The notes beneath the pieces were generated by a model. It worked only from the letters and a program-made list of their open reading frames with translations, had not been told where the DNA came from and ran no database searches. A stretch of DNA of 64,000 nucleotides. It comes from Nitrosomonadales bacterium. GTDB lineage: Bacteria > Pseudomonadota > Gammaproteobacteria > Burkholderiales > Gallionellaceae. The position numbers and the translations under genes were made by a program. Position 1 is the first letter of the stretch. Each line of letters opens with the position of its first letter. Positions 1 to 8,085 of this stretch are shown here, one piece after another. Location: positions 1 through 64,000 of the forward strand of contig JACPYR010000010.1 in assembly GCA_016195965.1 (NCBI GenBank), in the 5' to 3' direction.

Positions 1-1
1 T

Positions 2-862
2 GTCACGGCACTAGTTGCGACCTTCACCACGACCGGCGCCAACGTCAAGGTGGGTACGGCAGTTCAGACCAGTGTCGCCACGGCGAATAACTTCACCAGT
101 CCGGTGGCTTACACGGTCACCGCAGCCGATGCAACAACGGCGATCTATACCGTAACAGTAACAGTGGCAGCGGCGGCGACAGGCGCGGGTGTAAACCTTG
201 GAACGGCCGGGACTTTCGTGATTCTGGCAAAAGCTGGAATCACCAATGTACCAACCTCTGTAGTGACCGGCGATATCGGAGTCAGTCCAATTGCCGCAAC
301 CGCCATCACGGGACTCCCGTTAACAATGGATGTCGCAACAGGTACATTTTCGACAACCCCTCAGGTTATCGGAAAAGTATATGCAGCCGACTATACATCT
401 CCGACCCCGGCTAACCTGACCACGGCTGTACTCGATATGCAAACAGCCTACACCGATGCCGCTGGGCGGGCACCAACATCTGCTGCCACAATCAACGTGG
501 GTGCGGGAACACTGACCGGTTTAACCCTGACTCCCGGTGTCTACCAATGGGGTACCGCTGTTACCATCCCAACGAATCTCACACTCAGTGGCACGGCAAC
601 CGATGTGTGGATATTCCAGGTGGCAGGTGCGCTCGACTTGGCTGCAGCCCAGAGCGTTATCCTAAGTGGTGGCGCACTGCCCAAGAATATCTTCTGGCAG
701 GTCTCCGGTGCTGTAACCATTGGAACAACGGCACACATGGAGGGGGTAGTACTGTCGGCAACATCGATCACGTTAACGACGGGCGCAACGGCGAACAGCA
801 GATTGTTGGCTCAGACAGCAGTCACTTTGGGTGCTAATGTGGTTACACAACCGGCTCCATAA
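2..862 (+). CDS. Ice-binding-like (DUF3494) surface protein, 5' truncated by window edge
   Basis: The reading frame is open from base 2, so the true start lies outside the window. The GTG at 50 is only the first start-like codon inside it. The first ~55 visible residues are Thr/Val/Ala-rich and end in a YTVTVTV strand, like the Ig-like DUF5018-type repeats of secreted adhesins. The remaining ~220 residues match the DUF3494 fold: an opening like AGTFVILAKAGITNVPTS, a GDIGVSP motif, then TLTPGVYQW, DVWIFQVAG and NIFWQVSG. Known family members are secreted beta-solenoids that bind ice or act as adhesins, and Ig-like repeats in front of the domain are common. Secretion and surface location are inferred, because the N-terminus is missing. 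Ice binding itself cannot be read from sequence. A rho-independent terminator follows. Confidence 0.85.
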   Translation, partial: VTALVATFTTTGANVKVGTAVQTSVATANNFTSPVAYTVTAADATTAIYTVTVTVAAAATGAGVNLGTAGTFVILAKAGITNVPTSVVTGDIGVSPIAATAITGLPLTMDVATGTFSTTPQVIGKVYAADYTSPTPANLTTAVLDMQTAYTDAAGRAPTSAATINVGAGTLTGLTLTPGVYQWGTAVTIPTNLTLSGTATDVWIFQVAGALDLAAAQSVILSGGALPKNIFWQVSGAVTIGTTAHMEGVVLSATSITLTTGATANSRLLAQTAVTLGANVVTQPAP

Positions 863-893
863 GGCATGCAGTATAGGATGTGAAGTAGTTAAT

Positions 894-926
894 AAAAGGC
901 CGCCTCGCGAGACGGCCTTTTATTTT
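894..926 (+). terminator. Rho-independent terminator after the DUF3494 gene
   Basis: A 9-bp perfect stem AAAAGGCCG/CGGCCTTTT encloses the self-complementary CTCGCGAG and is followed by a T-rich tract. It lies 31 nt after the stop codon. Confidence 0.85.
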
Positions 927-1034
927 AATCACGATAAAAACCAGCCCGTGCTATTACAAATCAAATGAAATTGAACTGGCGTAGTCAGTCTTCATCCAAT
1001 TAAACGTTTAACTTCCGTTAGAAAGGCTTGCAAA

Positions 1035-1259
1035 ATGAATTTAAAACTCGCTCTGACAATTATGCTGTTAAGTTTGGCGCTGGCATTTATCTCTCAAAAT
1101 GTCGCAGCAGTTGAGATCGGCTTTCTATTATTGAAAGCTTCCATGTCGAGTACGTTGACAATATTTTTCGCATTAATAACTGGATATCTTTTAGGTTGGG
1201 TCTCACATGGATACTTTTTGTATCGAAAATCCAAGGCTAAGTACGTTTATTTACGTTGA
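1035..1259 (+). CDS. LapA-domain (DUF1049) inner-membrane protein
   Basis: This 74-residue protein has two hydrophobic helices (about residues 5-25 and 38-60) joined by a short loop, and a basic tail (YRKSKAKY). The arrangement, with a QN motif after the first helix and a GxxxGW motif in the second, fits the LapA/YciS family, whose enterobacterial members assist lipopolysaccharide assembly and turnover. AAAGG lies 8 nt before the ATG. It stands alone between the terminator at 894-926 and the PAS gene. Family assignment is fairly good; any function in this organism is inferred. Confidence 0.65.
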   Translation: MNLKLALTIMLLSLALAFISQNVAAVEIGFLLLKASMSSTLTIFFALITGYLLGWVSHGYFLYRKSKAKYVYLR

Positions 1260-1372
1260 ACCGAAATAAAAAGACCAAAATAAAATGGCTAGGAAAATAA
1301 GTATCGGTAGCATAACTTTATGCTTAAGCTACAAATTCTCTCGTCAATTCACTATATTAAGGAGAGAACATT

Positions 1373-1918
1373 TTGAAAACCCTCATACCCATTTCGGACT
1401 ACATGGCCGATAAGCGCCTTGCTTCATATCTTGTGGCAATTCCTGCTCTGCAGGATGGTAACTTTTCACCTTCGTTTCCCTCAGACACAGAACCTGATCC
1501 TCTATGGCTGGAGTTGCGCAAACTCGCCACGATACTCGAACAAAATCACGACAAAGAAATCGGCCTGACAGCGACGTTGCTGGACAGCGTGAACGATGCG
1601 GCGTTCCTGATTGATCGGCAATGCAAAATCAACTACGCCAATGAAATGGCCTGCCGGGCACATGGCTACACTCTAGCGGAAATGCTCGAAATGGATATGC
1701 GCACTTTGTTCAGCCCGGATCAAACAAGCGGGTTTCATTTTCGCATGGCCGTGCTTACGCTACGCGGCCACGATGTATTTGAAACTACTAATCTTCGTAA
1801 GGATGGAACCATTCGGCCCATGGTATTCTACGTACGCAGCATCATTTTCAATGGCAGCCTGTTCTACCTTGCCGTCGCCCGTGACATTACTGATAGAAAA
1901 CTGGCTCAAAAGCAGTAA
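1373..1918 (+). CDS. Single-PAS-domain protein
   Basis: The 181-residue protein has ~60 N-terminal residues of unknown fold followed by one PAS domain (about 65-178) ending in the typical ARDITDRKLAQ sequence. There is no kinase, GGDEF, EAL or HD output, so it is a sensor or adaptor that would have to act through a partner. The start is TTG, chosen because AAGGAGAG lies 6 nt upstream and no ATG fits. It sits near the PAS-rich signalling island at 2260-10643 but faces the opposite way. Partner and ligand are unknown. Confidence 0.75.
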   Translation: MKTLIPISDYMADKRLASYLVAIPALQDGNFSPSFPSDTEPDPLWLELRKLATILEQNHDKEIGLTATLLDSVNDAAFLIDRQCKINYANEMACRAHGYTLAEMLEMDMRTLFSPDQTSGFHFRMAVLTLRGHDVFETTNLRKDGTIRPMVFYVRSIIFNGSLFYLAVARDITDRKLAQKQ

Positions 1919-1933
1919 TCCAACTATAGAAAA

Positions 1934-2131
1934 ATGAATAATACAAAATTGATCGACGATGCTGTCAATGCAGAAAATATAGGCTTCATGCCCTTAACTG
2001 TTATGCCAAGTTTTGCTCCACCCTATAGCCGCTACACAGATATTACTTCAGCCAGCAGGAAATATGACCACTCGCTTTATCCACCAACATCGCCAAAAAT
2101 ACATGAGCTACTCGAGAAGTGTGAAACTTAA
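1934..2131 (+). CDS. Doubtful small hypothetical protein
   Basis: A 65-codon frame begins 15 nt after the PAS gene stop. The predicted product is polar, with a Pro/Tyr-rich middle, and contains no domain I recognise. No Shine-Dalgarno sequence precedes the ATG. The close spacing to the PAS gene is the only support, and it could be a chance ORF. Confidence 0.25.
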   Translation: MNNTKLIDDAVNAENIGFMPLTVMPSFAPPYSRYTDITSASRKYDHSLYPPTSPKIHELLEKCET

Positions 2132-2259
2132 CAATAATTCCACTCACGATAACTTGTAGCCGCTTTAACAAGAAGTTGATTTTGATGTTGCAGTTTTAAA
2201 TGTGCACTGGTATTTATCGATCTCGTCAGCTTCAAGGAGATTAACGCTGGCTGGTCATA

Positions 2260-3216
2260 CTAACTGCGCACCACCGCTGACAGTTCTGCGCGCACCGCAA
2301 TTCGATAAGCGTTCTTGCCCGCGCGCTTGGCCTCGTACAAGGCCAAGTCCGCGCTTTTCATCAGTGCGTCCGCATCCTCGCCATGGTCAGGATAGATACT
2401 GACACCTGCGCTGGTGGTTATGCTAACGGGATGCCCCTCAATCACATAGGGTTGCGACACTGCCTCGATCACTTTTAACGCCACCATGGTGGCTTCGTCG
2501 ATACCGCTGACCTGCCACAGTACTATGATGAATTCGTCACCGCCCAGACGAGCCACTGTATCCTCTTCGCGCACCTTTTCAACCAAGCGTCCTGCAACCA
2601 TTTTCAGCAGAACATCCCCGGCGCCATGCCCCAAGGTGTCGTTGATCTGTTTGAATCCGTCCAGATCCAGATACACCACAGCCATGATGCTTTTGTTCCT
2701 ACACGCATGGGCTATGGCCATCGACATTCTGTCGGCTAGTAGCCATCTGTTGGCAAGACCCGTCAGCATATCTTTCAATGCCAGTGATTCCAGCGCCTTG
2801 CCGTGATTGCGGGCCGCCTCGTGCAACAAGCGGACTTCGAGCATGTTGTGAACGCGCGCCAGCACCTCGGCCATCTCAAACGGCTTGCTGATAAAATCCT
2901 TTGCGCCGGCCTGAAGCGCGCGCAGCTTGTGACGTGGTTGGGCGGTGATGACAATCACTGGAAGGTAACCGCCCAGTTCGATTTCCTTAAGTCTCTCCAA
3001 CACCTGGAACCCGTCCATGCCCGGCATCTGCAGGTCGAGCAGGATCAGGTCGTAATTATTCTTGCGGTGTAGCTCGTACACCTCTCCCGGATCCATCGTG
3101 GACATGATGGAAACATAGCCTGCACCGCGCAGCATGTGATTGAGCAGAAGGACATTGACTTCCTGATCGTCGACGATCAGGATTTTGCCGAGAAGAATGT
3201 CAGGTGAAATTTTCAT
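2260..3216 (-). CDS. Response regulator with diguanylate cyclase output (REC-GGDEF)
   Basis: The product makes c-di-GMP under control of a phosphorylated receiver. REC spans about residues 11-128 with phospho-acceptor D61 and switch lysine K111 (SKPF). The GGDEF domain (about 148-312) has an intact GGDEF signature at 225-229 and an RxxD inhibitory site at R216-D219, so it is probably active and product-inhibited. I chose ATG 3216 over the GTG at 3225, because AAGGAG lies 11 nt before the ATG but only 2 nt before the GTG. It is the last gene of operon A. Its receiver is a close paralogue of that in the HD-GYP gene immediately upstream, so the operon carries both synthesis and breakdown of c-di-GMP. 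Confidence 0.92.
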   Translation of the reverse strand: MKISPDILLGKILIVDDQEVNVLLLNHMLRGAGYVSIMSTMDPGEVYELHRKNNYDLILLDLQMPGMDGFQVLERLKEIELGGYLPVIVITAQPRHKLRALQAGAKDFISKPFEMAEVLARVHNMLEVRLLHEAARNHGKALESLALKDMLTGLANRWLLADRMSMAIAHACRNKSIMAVVYLDLDGFKQINDTLGHGAGDVLLKMVAGRLVEKVREEDTVARLGGDEFIIVLWQVSGIDEATMVALKVIEAVSQPYVIEGHPVSITTSAGVSIYPDHGEDADALMKSADLALYEAKRAGKNAYRIAVRAELSAVVRS

Positions 3217-3225
3217 GAAAATCAC

Positions 3226-3266
3226 AACTCCTTAATTTGCTCTTGGCAGATTATTTTCCTGCAAAT
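3226..3266 (-). pseudogene. Relic of a hybrid-kinase 3' end
   Basis: These 41 bases are nearly identical to 4437-4476, the 3' end of the hybrid kinase upstream of the HD-GYP gene. On the minus strand they read FAGK-stop-SAKS, against FAGKQSAKSE in the intact kinase. The CAA codon has become TAA. The relic shows that the REC-GGDEF gene arose by tandem duplication of a kinase-tail plus receiver segment. Confidence 0.75.
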
Positions 3267-3269
3267 GCG

Positions 3270-3343
3270 GGTTGGGTTACGCCAGCCCTCTCTCCCGCTT
3301 GCGGGGGAGGGTTAGGGTGAGGGGAATTGCCGCTAACCCAACC
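3270..3343. repeat. Nested palindromic intergenic repeat
   Basis: The outer arms GGTTGGGTTA (3270-3279) and TAACCCAACC (3334-3343) pair perfectly. Inside, CCCTCTCTCCCGC (3286-3298) pairs with GCGGGGGAGGG (3301-3311). It looks like a dispersed REP-type hairpin and may attenuate transcription between the HD-GYP and GGDEF genes. Confidence 0.6.
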
Positions 3344-3362
3344 TACATAAGTGCATCAAAAT

Positions 3363-4427
3363 CTATGCCGTGTATGTGTCGAAGATATCGTAGAACGATT
3401 GGTGGTTTTGTTTGAACGTCGCCAAAATGACCGGGTCAAAATGCTCCGGCTGAGTGCGGCCATCGCCGCGCGTGATGATGTCCACGGTCTTCAGATGGTC
3501 GAATGCGGGCTTGTAGGGTCGCTTGCTGCGCAGGGCGTCATAGATATCACCGATATTCATAATGCGCGCTGCCAGCGGAATAGCTTCACCCCGCTTGCCA
3601 TTCGGATAACCCCTGCCGTCCCAACGCTCGTGGTGATTGAGCGCGATCTCGGCGCCCATCATCAGATAGGGTGACTTGCTATTGCCGAGGATCTCGGCGC
3701 CCATCGCGGCGTGCCCCTTCATGACCTCCCACTCATCCGGCGTGAAGCCGCCCGGTTTGAGCAGGATATGGTCGGGGATGCCTATTTTGCCTATGTCGTG
3801 CATCGGGCTCGCGAAAAATATCTGGTCGATGAACTCTTCATCCAGGCCCAGCATCCGGGCAAATTCGCGGCTGTAATAGCTGATGCGTTGCACGTGAGCG
3901 CCGGTGTCGTCATCTCTGTATTCCGCCGCGCGCGTCATCGTGTAAATGGTTTCCAGATGGCTTTCATGAAGATCGGCGGTCCTTTCACGCACTCGTTGTT
4001 CCAGCATGTCGTTGCAATTGTGCAATTCCTTGTGCAACAGGCGCACTTCCAGCATGTTGTGAACGCGCGCCAGCACCTCGGCCAGCTCAAATGGATTGCC
4101 AATGAAATCCATCGCGCCGCACTGCAGCGCGCGCAGCTTGTAGTCCGGTTGGGCGGTAATCACGATGACAGGAAGATAACCGCCCGGCTCAATTTCCTTG
4201 AGCCCCTCCATCACCTGGAATCCGTCCATGTCGGGCATCAGGAGATCGAGCAGGATAAGGTCGTAGCGGTGCTTGCGATGAAGCTCGCAGACTTCACGCG
4301 GATCCATCGTGGACGTGATGGAAACATAGCCGGCGCCACGCAATATCCGCTCGAGCAGAAGGACATTGTCTTCCCGATCATCGACGATCAGGATTTCGCC
4401 GTGAAGAATGTTAGATGAACTTATCAT
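3363..4427 (-). CDS. Response regulator with HD-GYP c-di-GMP phosphodiesterase output (RpfG-like)
   Basis: The product is expected to hydrolyse c-di-GMP. REC occupies about residues 10-127 with D61 present. A short coiled linker (135-155) leads to an HD-GYP domain (about 158-345) with the HD pair at H210-D211 (HDIGKIGIPD) and HHERWDGRGYP at 265-275, so the metal-binding signature is complete. One oddity is that the receiver switch lysine, conserved as SKPF or AKPF in the two paralogues, is asparagine here (GNPF, N111). Phosphorylation signalling may therefore be altered. It starts 15 nt after the hybrid kinase, in operon A, with AAGGAG 11 nt before the ATG. Confidence 0.92.
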   Translation of the reverse strand: MISSSNILHGEILIVDDREDNVLLLERILRGAGYVSITSTMDPREVCELHRKHRYDLILLDLLMPDMDGFQVMEGLKEIEPGGYLPVIVITAQPDYKLRALQCGAMDFIGNPFELAEVLARVHNMLEVRLLHKELHNCNDMLEQRVRERTADLHESHLETIYTMTRAAEYRDDDTGAHVQRISYYSREFARMLGLDEEFIDQIFFASPMHDIGKIGIPDHILLKPGGFTPDEWEVMKGHAAMGAEILGNSKSPYLMMGAEIALNHHERWDGRGYPNGKRGEAIPLAARIMNIGDIYDALRSKRPYKPAFDHLKTVDIITRGDGRTQPEHFDPVILATFKQNHQSFYDIFDTYTA

Positions 4428-4442
4428 GATAATCGCAACTCC

Positions 4443-5699
4443 TTATTCGCTCTTGGCAGATTGTTTTCCTGCAAATTCCAGCGCCATGTCCAACGCCCCC
4501 ATGAACTCATTGAGCTTGATGGGCTTGGTTATATAGCGGAAGAAACCCGCATTCAGACCCCTCTCGATGTCGAGTGGCATTGCATTGGCACTGATGGCAA
4601 CGACGGGGATGTGCGCCGTGACCGGGTCTGAGCCCAGGATTTTCAGGGCTTCAAAGCCGTTGATGCCGGGTAGATTGATGTCCATCAGGATCACATCCGG
4701 CTGCGATACGCGCGCAATCTCGATGCCGTCATTTCCGTTCACAGCCGTCAGCAGGCGCATATCGGGGTGGCGTGCGATGAGTTGCTCGACCAGTTGCAGG
4801 TTCGCCGGGTTGTCCTCTACATAGAGCAGGGTGTGTAGCCACGCTCCGCGAAACACGTGAGGTTGGGCCAATGCCGCTGCGCCGCCTCTTTTGATGGCAA
4901 GGTGCGGCTCAGCGACCGAGATGAGTTCGAACCAGAACACGCTGCCCACGCCAACGCTGCTTTCCACGCCGATGGTGCCCCCCATCAGTTCGACCAGTCG
5001 CTTGGCCACTACCAGCCCAATACCTGTGCCTTCCTCGCTACCAGCCTCCTGTCCGAGGCGATTGAACGGTTGAAAGAGCTGCGCAACCTGCTCCGGAGGT
5101 AGTCCCGCGCCGGTGTCTTTGATGCTGATGCGTATGCGCCCAAGCGCGCTCTCGGTGCATTTCACCTCGACCGTTCCCTGCTTGGTGTTGTATTTGATTG
5201 CATTGGAAAACAAGTTGATGAGAACCTGCTTCAATCGGGTCCGATCAGCCAAAACAAAATAGGGTTTATCGAATTGGGTAAAGCTCAGTTTGATGTCACG
5301 CTGTTGCGCCTGCGGTTCGATCATGCTCTGGCATTCGCGCATGACTTCGGCCAGCGACTCTGGCTCCTGTGACAGTGGCACGTGGCCGGACTCGACCTTC
5401 GCGAGATCAAGGATTTCGTCGATCAACTTCAGCAGATGCCATCCCGCCTGAAGAATCTTGCTTATGCTTTCATTCTGGGCTGGCGTTGGCGGAGGAGAAT
5501 CTGACTCCATCAGCTGACCAAAGCCGAGGATGGCATTGAGCGGGCTGCGCAGCTCATGGCTCATGCTGGAAAGAAAATCCGATTTGGCGAGGTTGGCTTT
5601 TTCCGCAACAGACCTGGCGCTCTCCAACTCGACATTCTTCTCCCGCAGCGCCTGATCCAGGCGTTTGCGCTCGGTCACGTCGCGCGCAGCGGCGAACAC
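4443..5699 (-). CDS. Hybrid histidine kinase, C-terminal half (HisKA-HATPase-REC), separated by an in-frame stop
   Basis: A HisKA domain carries H48 (MSHELRSPLN). A HATPase domain follows (about 150-262: N-box NLFSNAIKYN, then DTGAGL and GTGIGL), and then REC (about 290-408) with D340 and K392. It aligns end to end with residues ~431-853 of the intact paralogue at 8082-10643. The gene directly upstream ends at a TAA exactly where the paralogue has Tyr422 (TAC), in the same frame, so the two halves were one gene. The half is not necessarily dead: AGGAGG (5709-5714) lies 9 nt before a GTG at 5699 and is absent from the paralogue. It could be made as a separate kinase. Confidence 0.85.
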   Translation of the reverse strand: MFAAARDVTERKRLDQALREKNVELESARSVAEKANLAKSDFLSSMSHELRSPLNAILGFGQLMESDSPPPTPAQNESISKILQAGWHLLKLIDEILDLAKVESGHVPLSQEPESLAEVMRECQSMIEPQAQQRDIKLSFTQFDKPYFVLADRTRLKQVLINLFSNAIKYNTKQGTVEVKCTESALGRIRISIKDTGAGLPPEQVAQLFQPFNRLGQEAGSEEGTGIGLVVAKRLVELMGGTIGVESSVGVGSVFWFELISVAEPHLAIKRGGAAALAQPHVFRGAWLHTLLYVEDNPANLQLVEQLIARHPDMRLLTAVNGNDGIEIARVSQPDVILMDINLPGINGFEALKILGSDPVTAHIPVVAISANAMPLDIERGLNAGFFRYITKPIKLNEFMGALDMALEFAGKQSAKSE

Positions 5700-5723
5700 G
5701 CCCTGCAGCCTCCTGTCCCGATC

Positions 5724-6980
5724 TTAGAAGGTGGTCGCATTGTAGGACACCACCGTTTCCTTACCGTCTCTGGCGCGCGCGGTAAGTTCGTAATTGGTGA
5801 CCTTCTTTTCGTTCAGCACCAACTTGATGGCTGCCTCGGCCCGCTCCGGATCGGTGAAGTTGTTCTTGAACGGTGCGCCGATCAGCTCATCGCGCGTACA
5901 TCCGGTGAGCGCTTCCATCTGCTTGTTGACATCGGTGATGATGCCGGATGGATCAGTGGTCATAATGGCGTCGATATTGGATTCGATGAGTGAGCGCGTG
6001 TAGAACTGCTGGTCACGCAGACGCTGATCAAGCAGCTTTTGCTCTGCTTCGACCTGCTTGCGCACGGTATTGTCAGTTCCGATCAGCAGATAACCGATGA
6101 TGGCATCCTGCGCGTCGCGTAGCGCCGTGACCGACACGACTGCCGGGAAGCGGCTGCCGTCCTTGCGGATATAGGTCAGCTCGTAGATGTCTTCGATGCC
6201 GCGTGAGGCCTTGAACACCAAGGCCTCGAAGCCCGGCGTAATCGGCGTACCGAGTTCGGCGCTCAACGTCTTGGCGCGCGCGATCACTTCCTGCGGATCG
6301 GAAATGTCGGCCGGGGTAATCTTATTCATCACGTCGGCGGCCGCGTAACCCAGCATGCGTTCCGCGCCGACGTTGAAAATCTGGATGACGCCCTTCGCGT
6401 CGGTGGCGATACTCGAAAAGTTGGCGCTGTTGAAAATTGCGCTCTGCAACGCCACCGCCTTGAGCAACGCCTCCTCAGCTTGCTTGCGCGCGGTGTTGTC
6501 TGTGCCGATCAACAGATAGCCGATGATGACGCCTTGATCGTCGCGCAACGCCGTGACTGACACGACCGCCGGAAAACGGCTGCCGTCCTTGCGAATATAG
6601 GTCAGCTCGTAAATGTCCTCAATGCCGCGCGAGGCCTTGAACACCAATGCCTCGAAGCCGGGCGTAATCGGCGTGGACAGTTCCTCGCTCAACGCCTTGG
6701 CGCGCGCGATCACTTCCTGTGGATCGGAAATGTCCGCTGGGGTAATTTTGTTCATCACGTCGGCGGCAGCAAAGCCCAGCATGCGCTCGGCGCCGACATT
6801 GAATATCTGGATGACGCCCTTCGCGTCAGTGGCGATACTCGAAAAGTTGGCGCTGTTGAAGATCGCGTTCTGCAAGGCCCCGGTTTTAAGCAAAGCCTCC
6901 TGGCGTCGTCTCTCGGCAATGCCATCCATTGTGCCAGCGGCGGGATTGAGAATGGCGGGATCACGGATTTTTTCGGACAT
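5724..6980 (-). CDS. Triple-PAS sensor protein, N-terminal half of a split hybrid kinase
   Basis: There are three PAS domains, at about residues 35-165, 172-300 and 325-418. The first two are almost identical to each other and to the first PAS of the paralogue at 8082-10643. The third matches that protein's third PAS and stops at VSYNATTF, where a TAA replaces a Tyr codon. In the paralogue this sequence runs on into HisKA. The protein therefore lacks catalytic domains and can signal only if it associates with the kinase half encoded next (4443-5699) or if the stop is read through. It heads operon A, and a CRP-like palindrome lies about 200 nt upstream. Confidence 0.85.
   Translation of the reverse strand: MSEKIRDPAILNPAAGTMDGIAERRRQEALLKTGALQNAIFNSANFSSIATDAKGVIQIFNVGAERMLGFAAADVMNKITPADISDPQEVIARAKALSEELSTPITPGFEALVFKASRGIEDIYELTYIRKDGSRFPAVVSVTALRDDQGVIIGYLLIGTDNTARKQAEEALLKAVALQSAIFNSANFSSIATDAKGVIQIFNVGAERMLGYAAADVMNKITPADISDPQEVIARAKTLSAELGTPITPGFEALVFKASRGIEDIYELTYIRKDGSRFPAVVSVTALRDAQDAIIGYLLIGTDNTVRKQVEAEQKLLDQRLRDQQFYTRSLIESNIDAIMTTDPSGIITDVNKQMEALTGCTRDELIGAPFKNNFTDPERAEAAIKLVLNEKKVTNYELTARARDGKETVVSYNATTF
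6080..6875 (-). repeat. Tandem duplication of a PAS-coding segment
   Basis: Two consecutive ~390-bp segments (roughly 6485-6875 and 6080-6464) encode PAS copies differing at only a handful of residues. A third copy lies at about 10148-10541. Long runs are identical at DNA level, so the duplications are recent or maintained by gene conversion. Confidence 0.8.
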
Positions 6981-7180
6981 GGCTTACCTCTGGTACAAAT
7001 CGTAAAATATTCTGGAGACAAATCATGCAGCCGAAGGTGCGAGCAGCATCTCACCCGTTTTTACGTTCACCTTGTACAAGAACACACACGCCTTCGCACA
7101 CAGGCGCCTAGGTTAAATCAAGTCCGTGGATGAATTTTGAGCAACTGCGTTTGATCCTAGCGATCAAGTCCGCCACTCTC

Positions 7181-7196
7181 TGTGCGTTACCGCACA
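7181..7196. promoter_or_regulatory. CRP/Fnr-type palindrome upstream of operon A
   Basis: TGTGCGTTACCGCACA is a perfect TGTGCG-N4-CGCACA dyad of the geometry used by Crp/Fnr dimers. It lies 201 nt upstream of the PAS sensor start. A near-copy stands in the same place before operon B. Confidence 0.6.
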
Positions 7197-7212
7197 TAAA
7201 GGAGAGATTTAT

Positions 7213-8085
7213 TTACGTTGAACTAATCACAATACCGGGAAGTAGCGTTTCGGTCACGTCCTTGCCGATCCCGCGGTAGCCGGTAAAGTGGCCCGATGGA
7301 TCGAACATCGGTTCCCCGCTCACCATTAAATATTGCCGCGAGCCGTCGGGATTGGTACGGCTATAGACAAAATCCAGGAACGGCCGTCTGGCGGCGATAT
7401 TCGCCTCCAGTATTTCTCGCTCGACCACATTCCAGTGCGCCCCTTGTTCTTTACCTGGATCATTACTGGGATATTTACTCGCTTTATCCAGCGCGGCGTC
7501 GACCTGAATACCGAGCATTTCATGCACCGGGCCAGAAATCATGGTGAAGTGTCCGTTTTCATCCTGCTCCCAATACCAGTCGGACGACAGCTCAGTCAGG
7601 CGGCGGAAACGCGCTTCGCTTGCACGTAGTTCGGCGGTCCGTTCCCGCACCGTCTGTTCCAGCACCTTGTTATAGTTCTCGAGTTTTCTGTACAACAGCC
7701 GCACTTCCAACATGTTATGGATACGCGTCTGTACTTCGAACAGATCAAACGGTTTGGCTACGAAATCTTTCGCGCCGGCTGCAAGCGCTCGCAGCTTGTG
7801 ATCCGGTTGGGCGGTGACCACGAGTACCGGAAGGTATCCGCCCATTTCGATTTCCTTGAGGCCTTCCATCACCTGGAAGCCATCCATGCCGGGCATCAGC
7901 AGGTCGAGCAGGATCAGGTCGTAGCGGTTTTTGCGATGCAACTCGCAGACTGCATAGGGATCTGTAGTCGTCGCAACGCAAGCATAACCTGCATCACGCA
8001 ACATTTCCCCGAGCAGCAGCAGATTGGCTTGCTGATCGTCAACGATCAGTATGCTGGCGTTATGAATTGCTTGTTCGTTAATCAT
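7213..8085 (-). CDS. Response regulator with PAS output (REC-PAS)
   Basis: An N-terminal REC domain (about 10-128), homologous to those of the HD-GYP and GGDEF regulators, keeps the acidic pocket, the LILLDLLMPGMDG phospho-acceptor site and AKPF. A coiled linker (ENYNKVLEQTVRERTAELRA) then leads to one PAS/PAC domain (about 155-280). It has no DNA-binding or enzymatic output, so it probably works by protein contact or as a phosphate sink. Its ATG overlaps the hybrid kinase stop (ATGA), which implies translational coupling and makes that kinase the likely phosphodonor. Confidence 0.88.
   Translation of the reverse strand: MINEQAIHNASILIVDDQQANLLLLGEMLRDAGYACVATTTDPYAVCELHRKNRYDLILLDLLMPGMDGFQVMEGLKEIEMGGYLPVLVVTAQPDHKLRALAAGAKDFVAKPFDLFEVQTRIHNMLEVRLLYRKLENYNKVLEQTVRERTAELRASEARFRRLTELSSDWYWEQDENGHFTMISGPVHEMLGIQVDAALDKASKYPSNDPGKEQGAHWNVVEREILEANIAARRPFLDFVYSRTNPDGSRQYLMVSGEPMFDPSGHFTGYRGIGKDVTETLLPGIVISST

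Noticed and set aside
2202-2402. Plus-strand 66-codon ORF
   Set aside because: Mostly antisense to the REC-GGDEF gene, with no independent support.
6072-6875. Possible CRISPR or tandem repeat array in the PAS region
   Set aside because: The repeats are coding PAS duplications of ~390 bp, not short spaced repeats.
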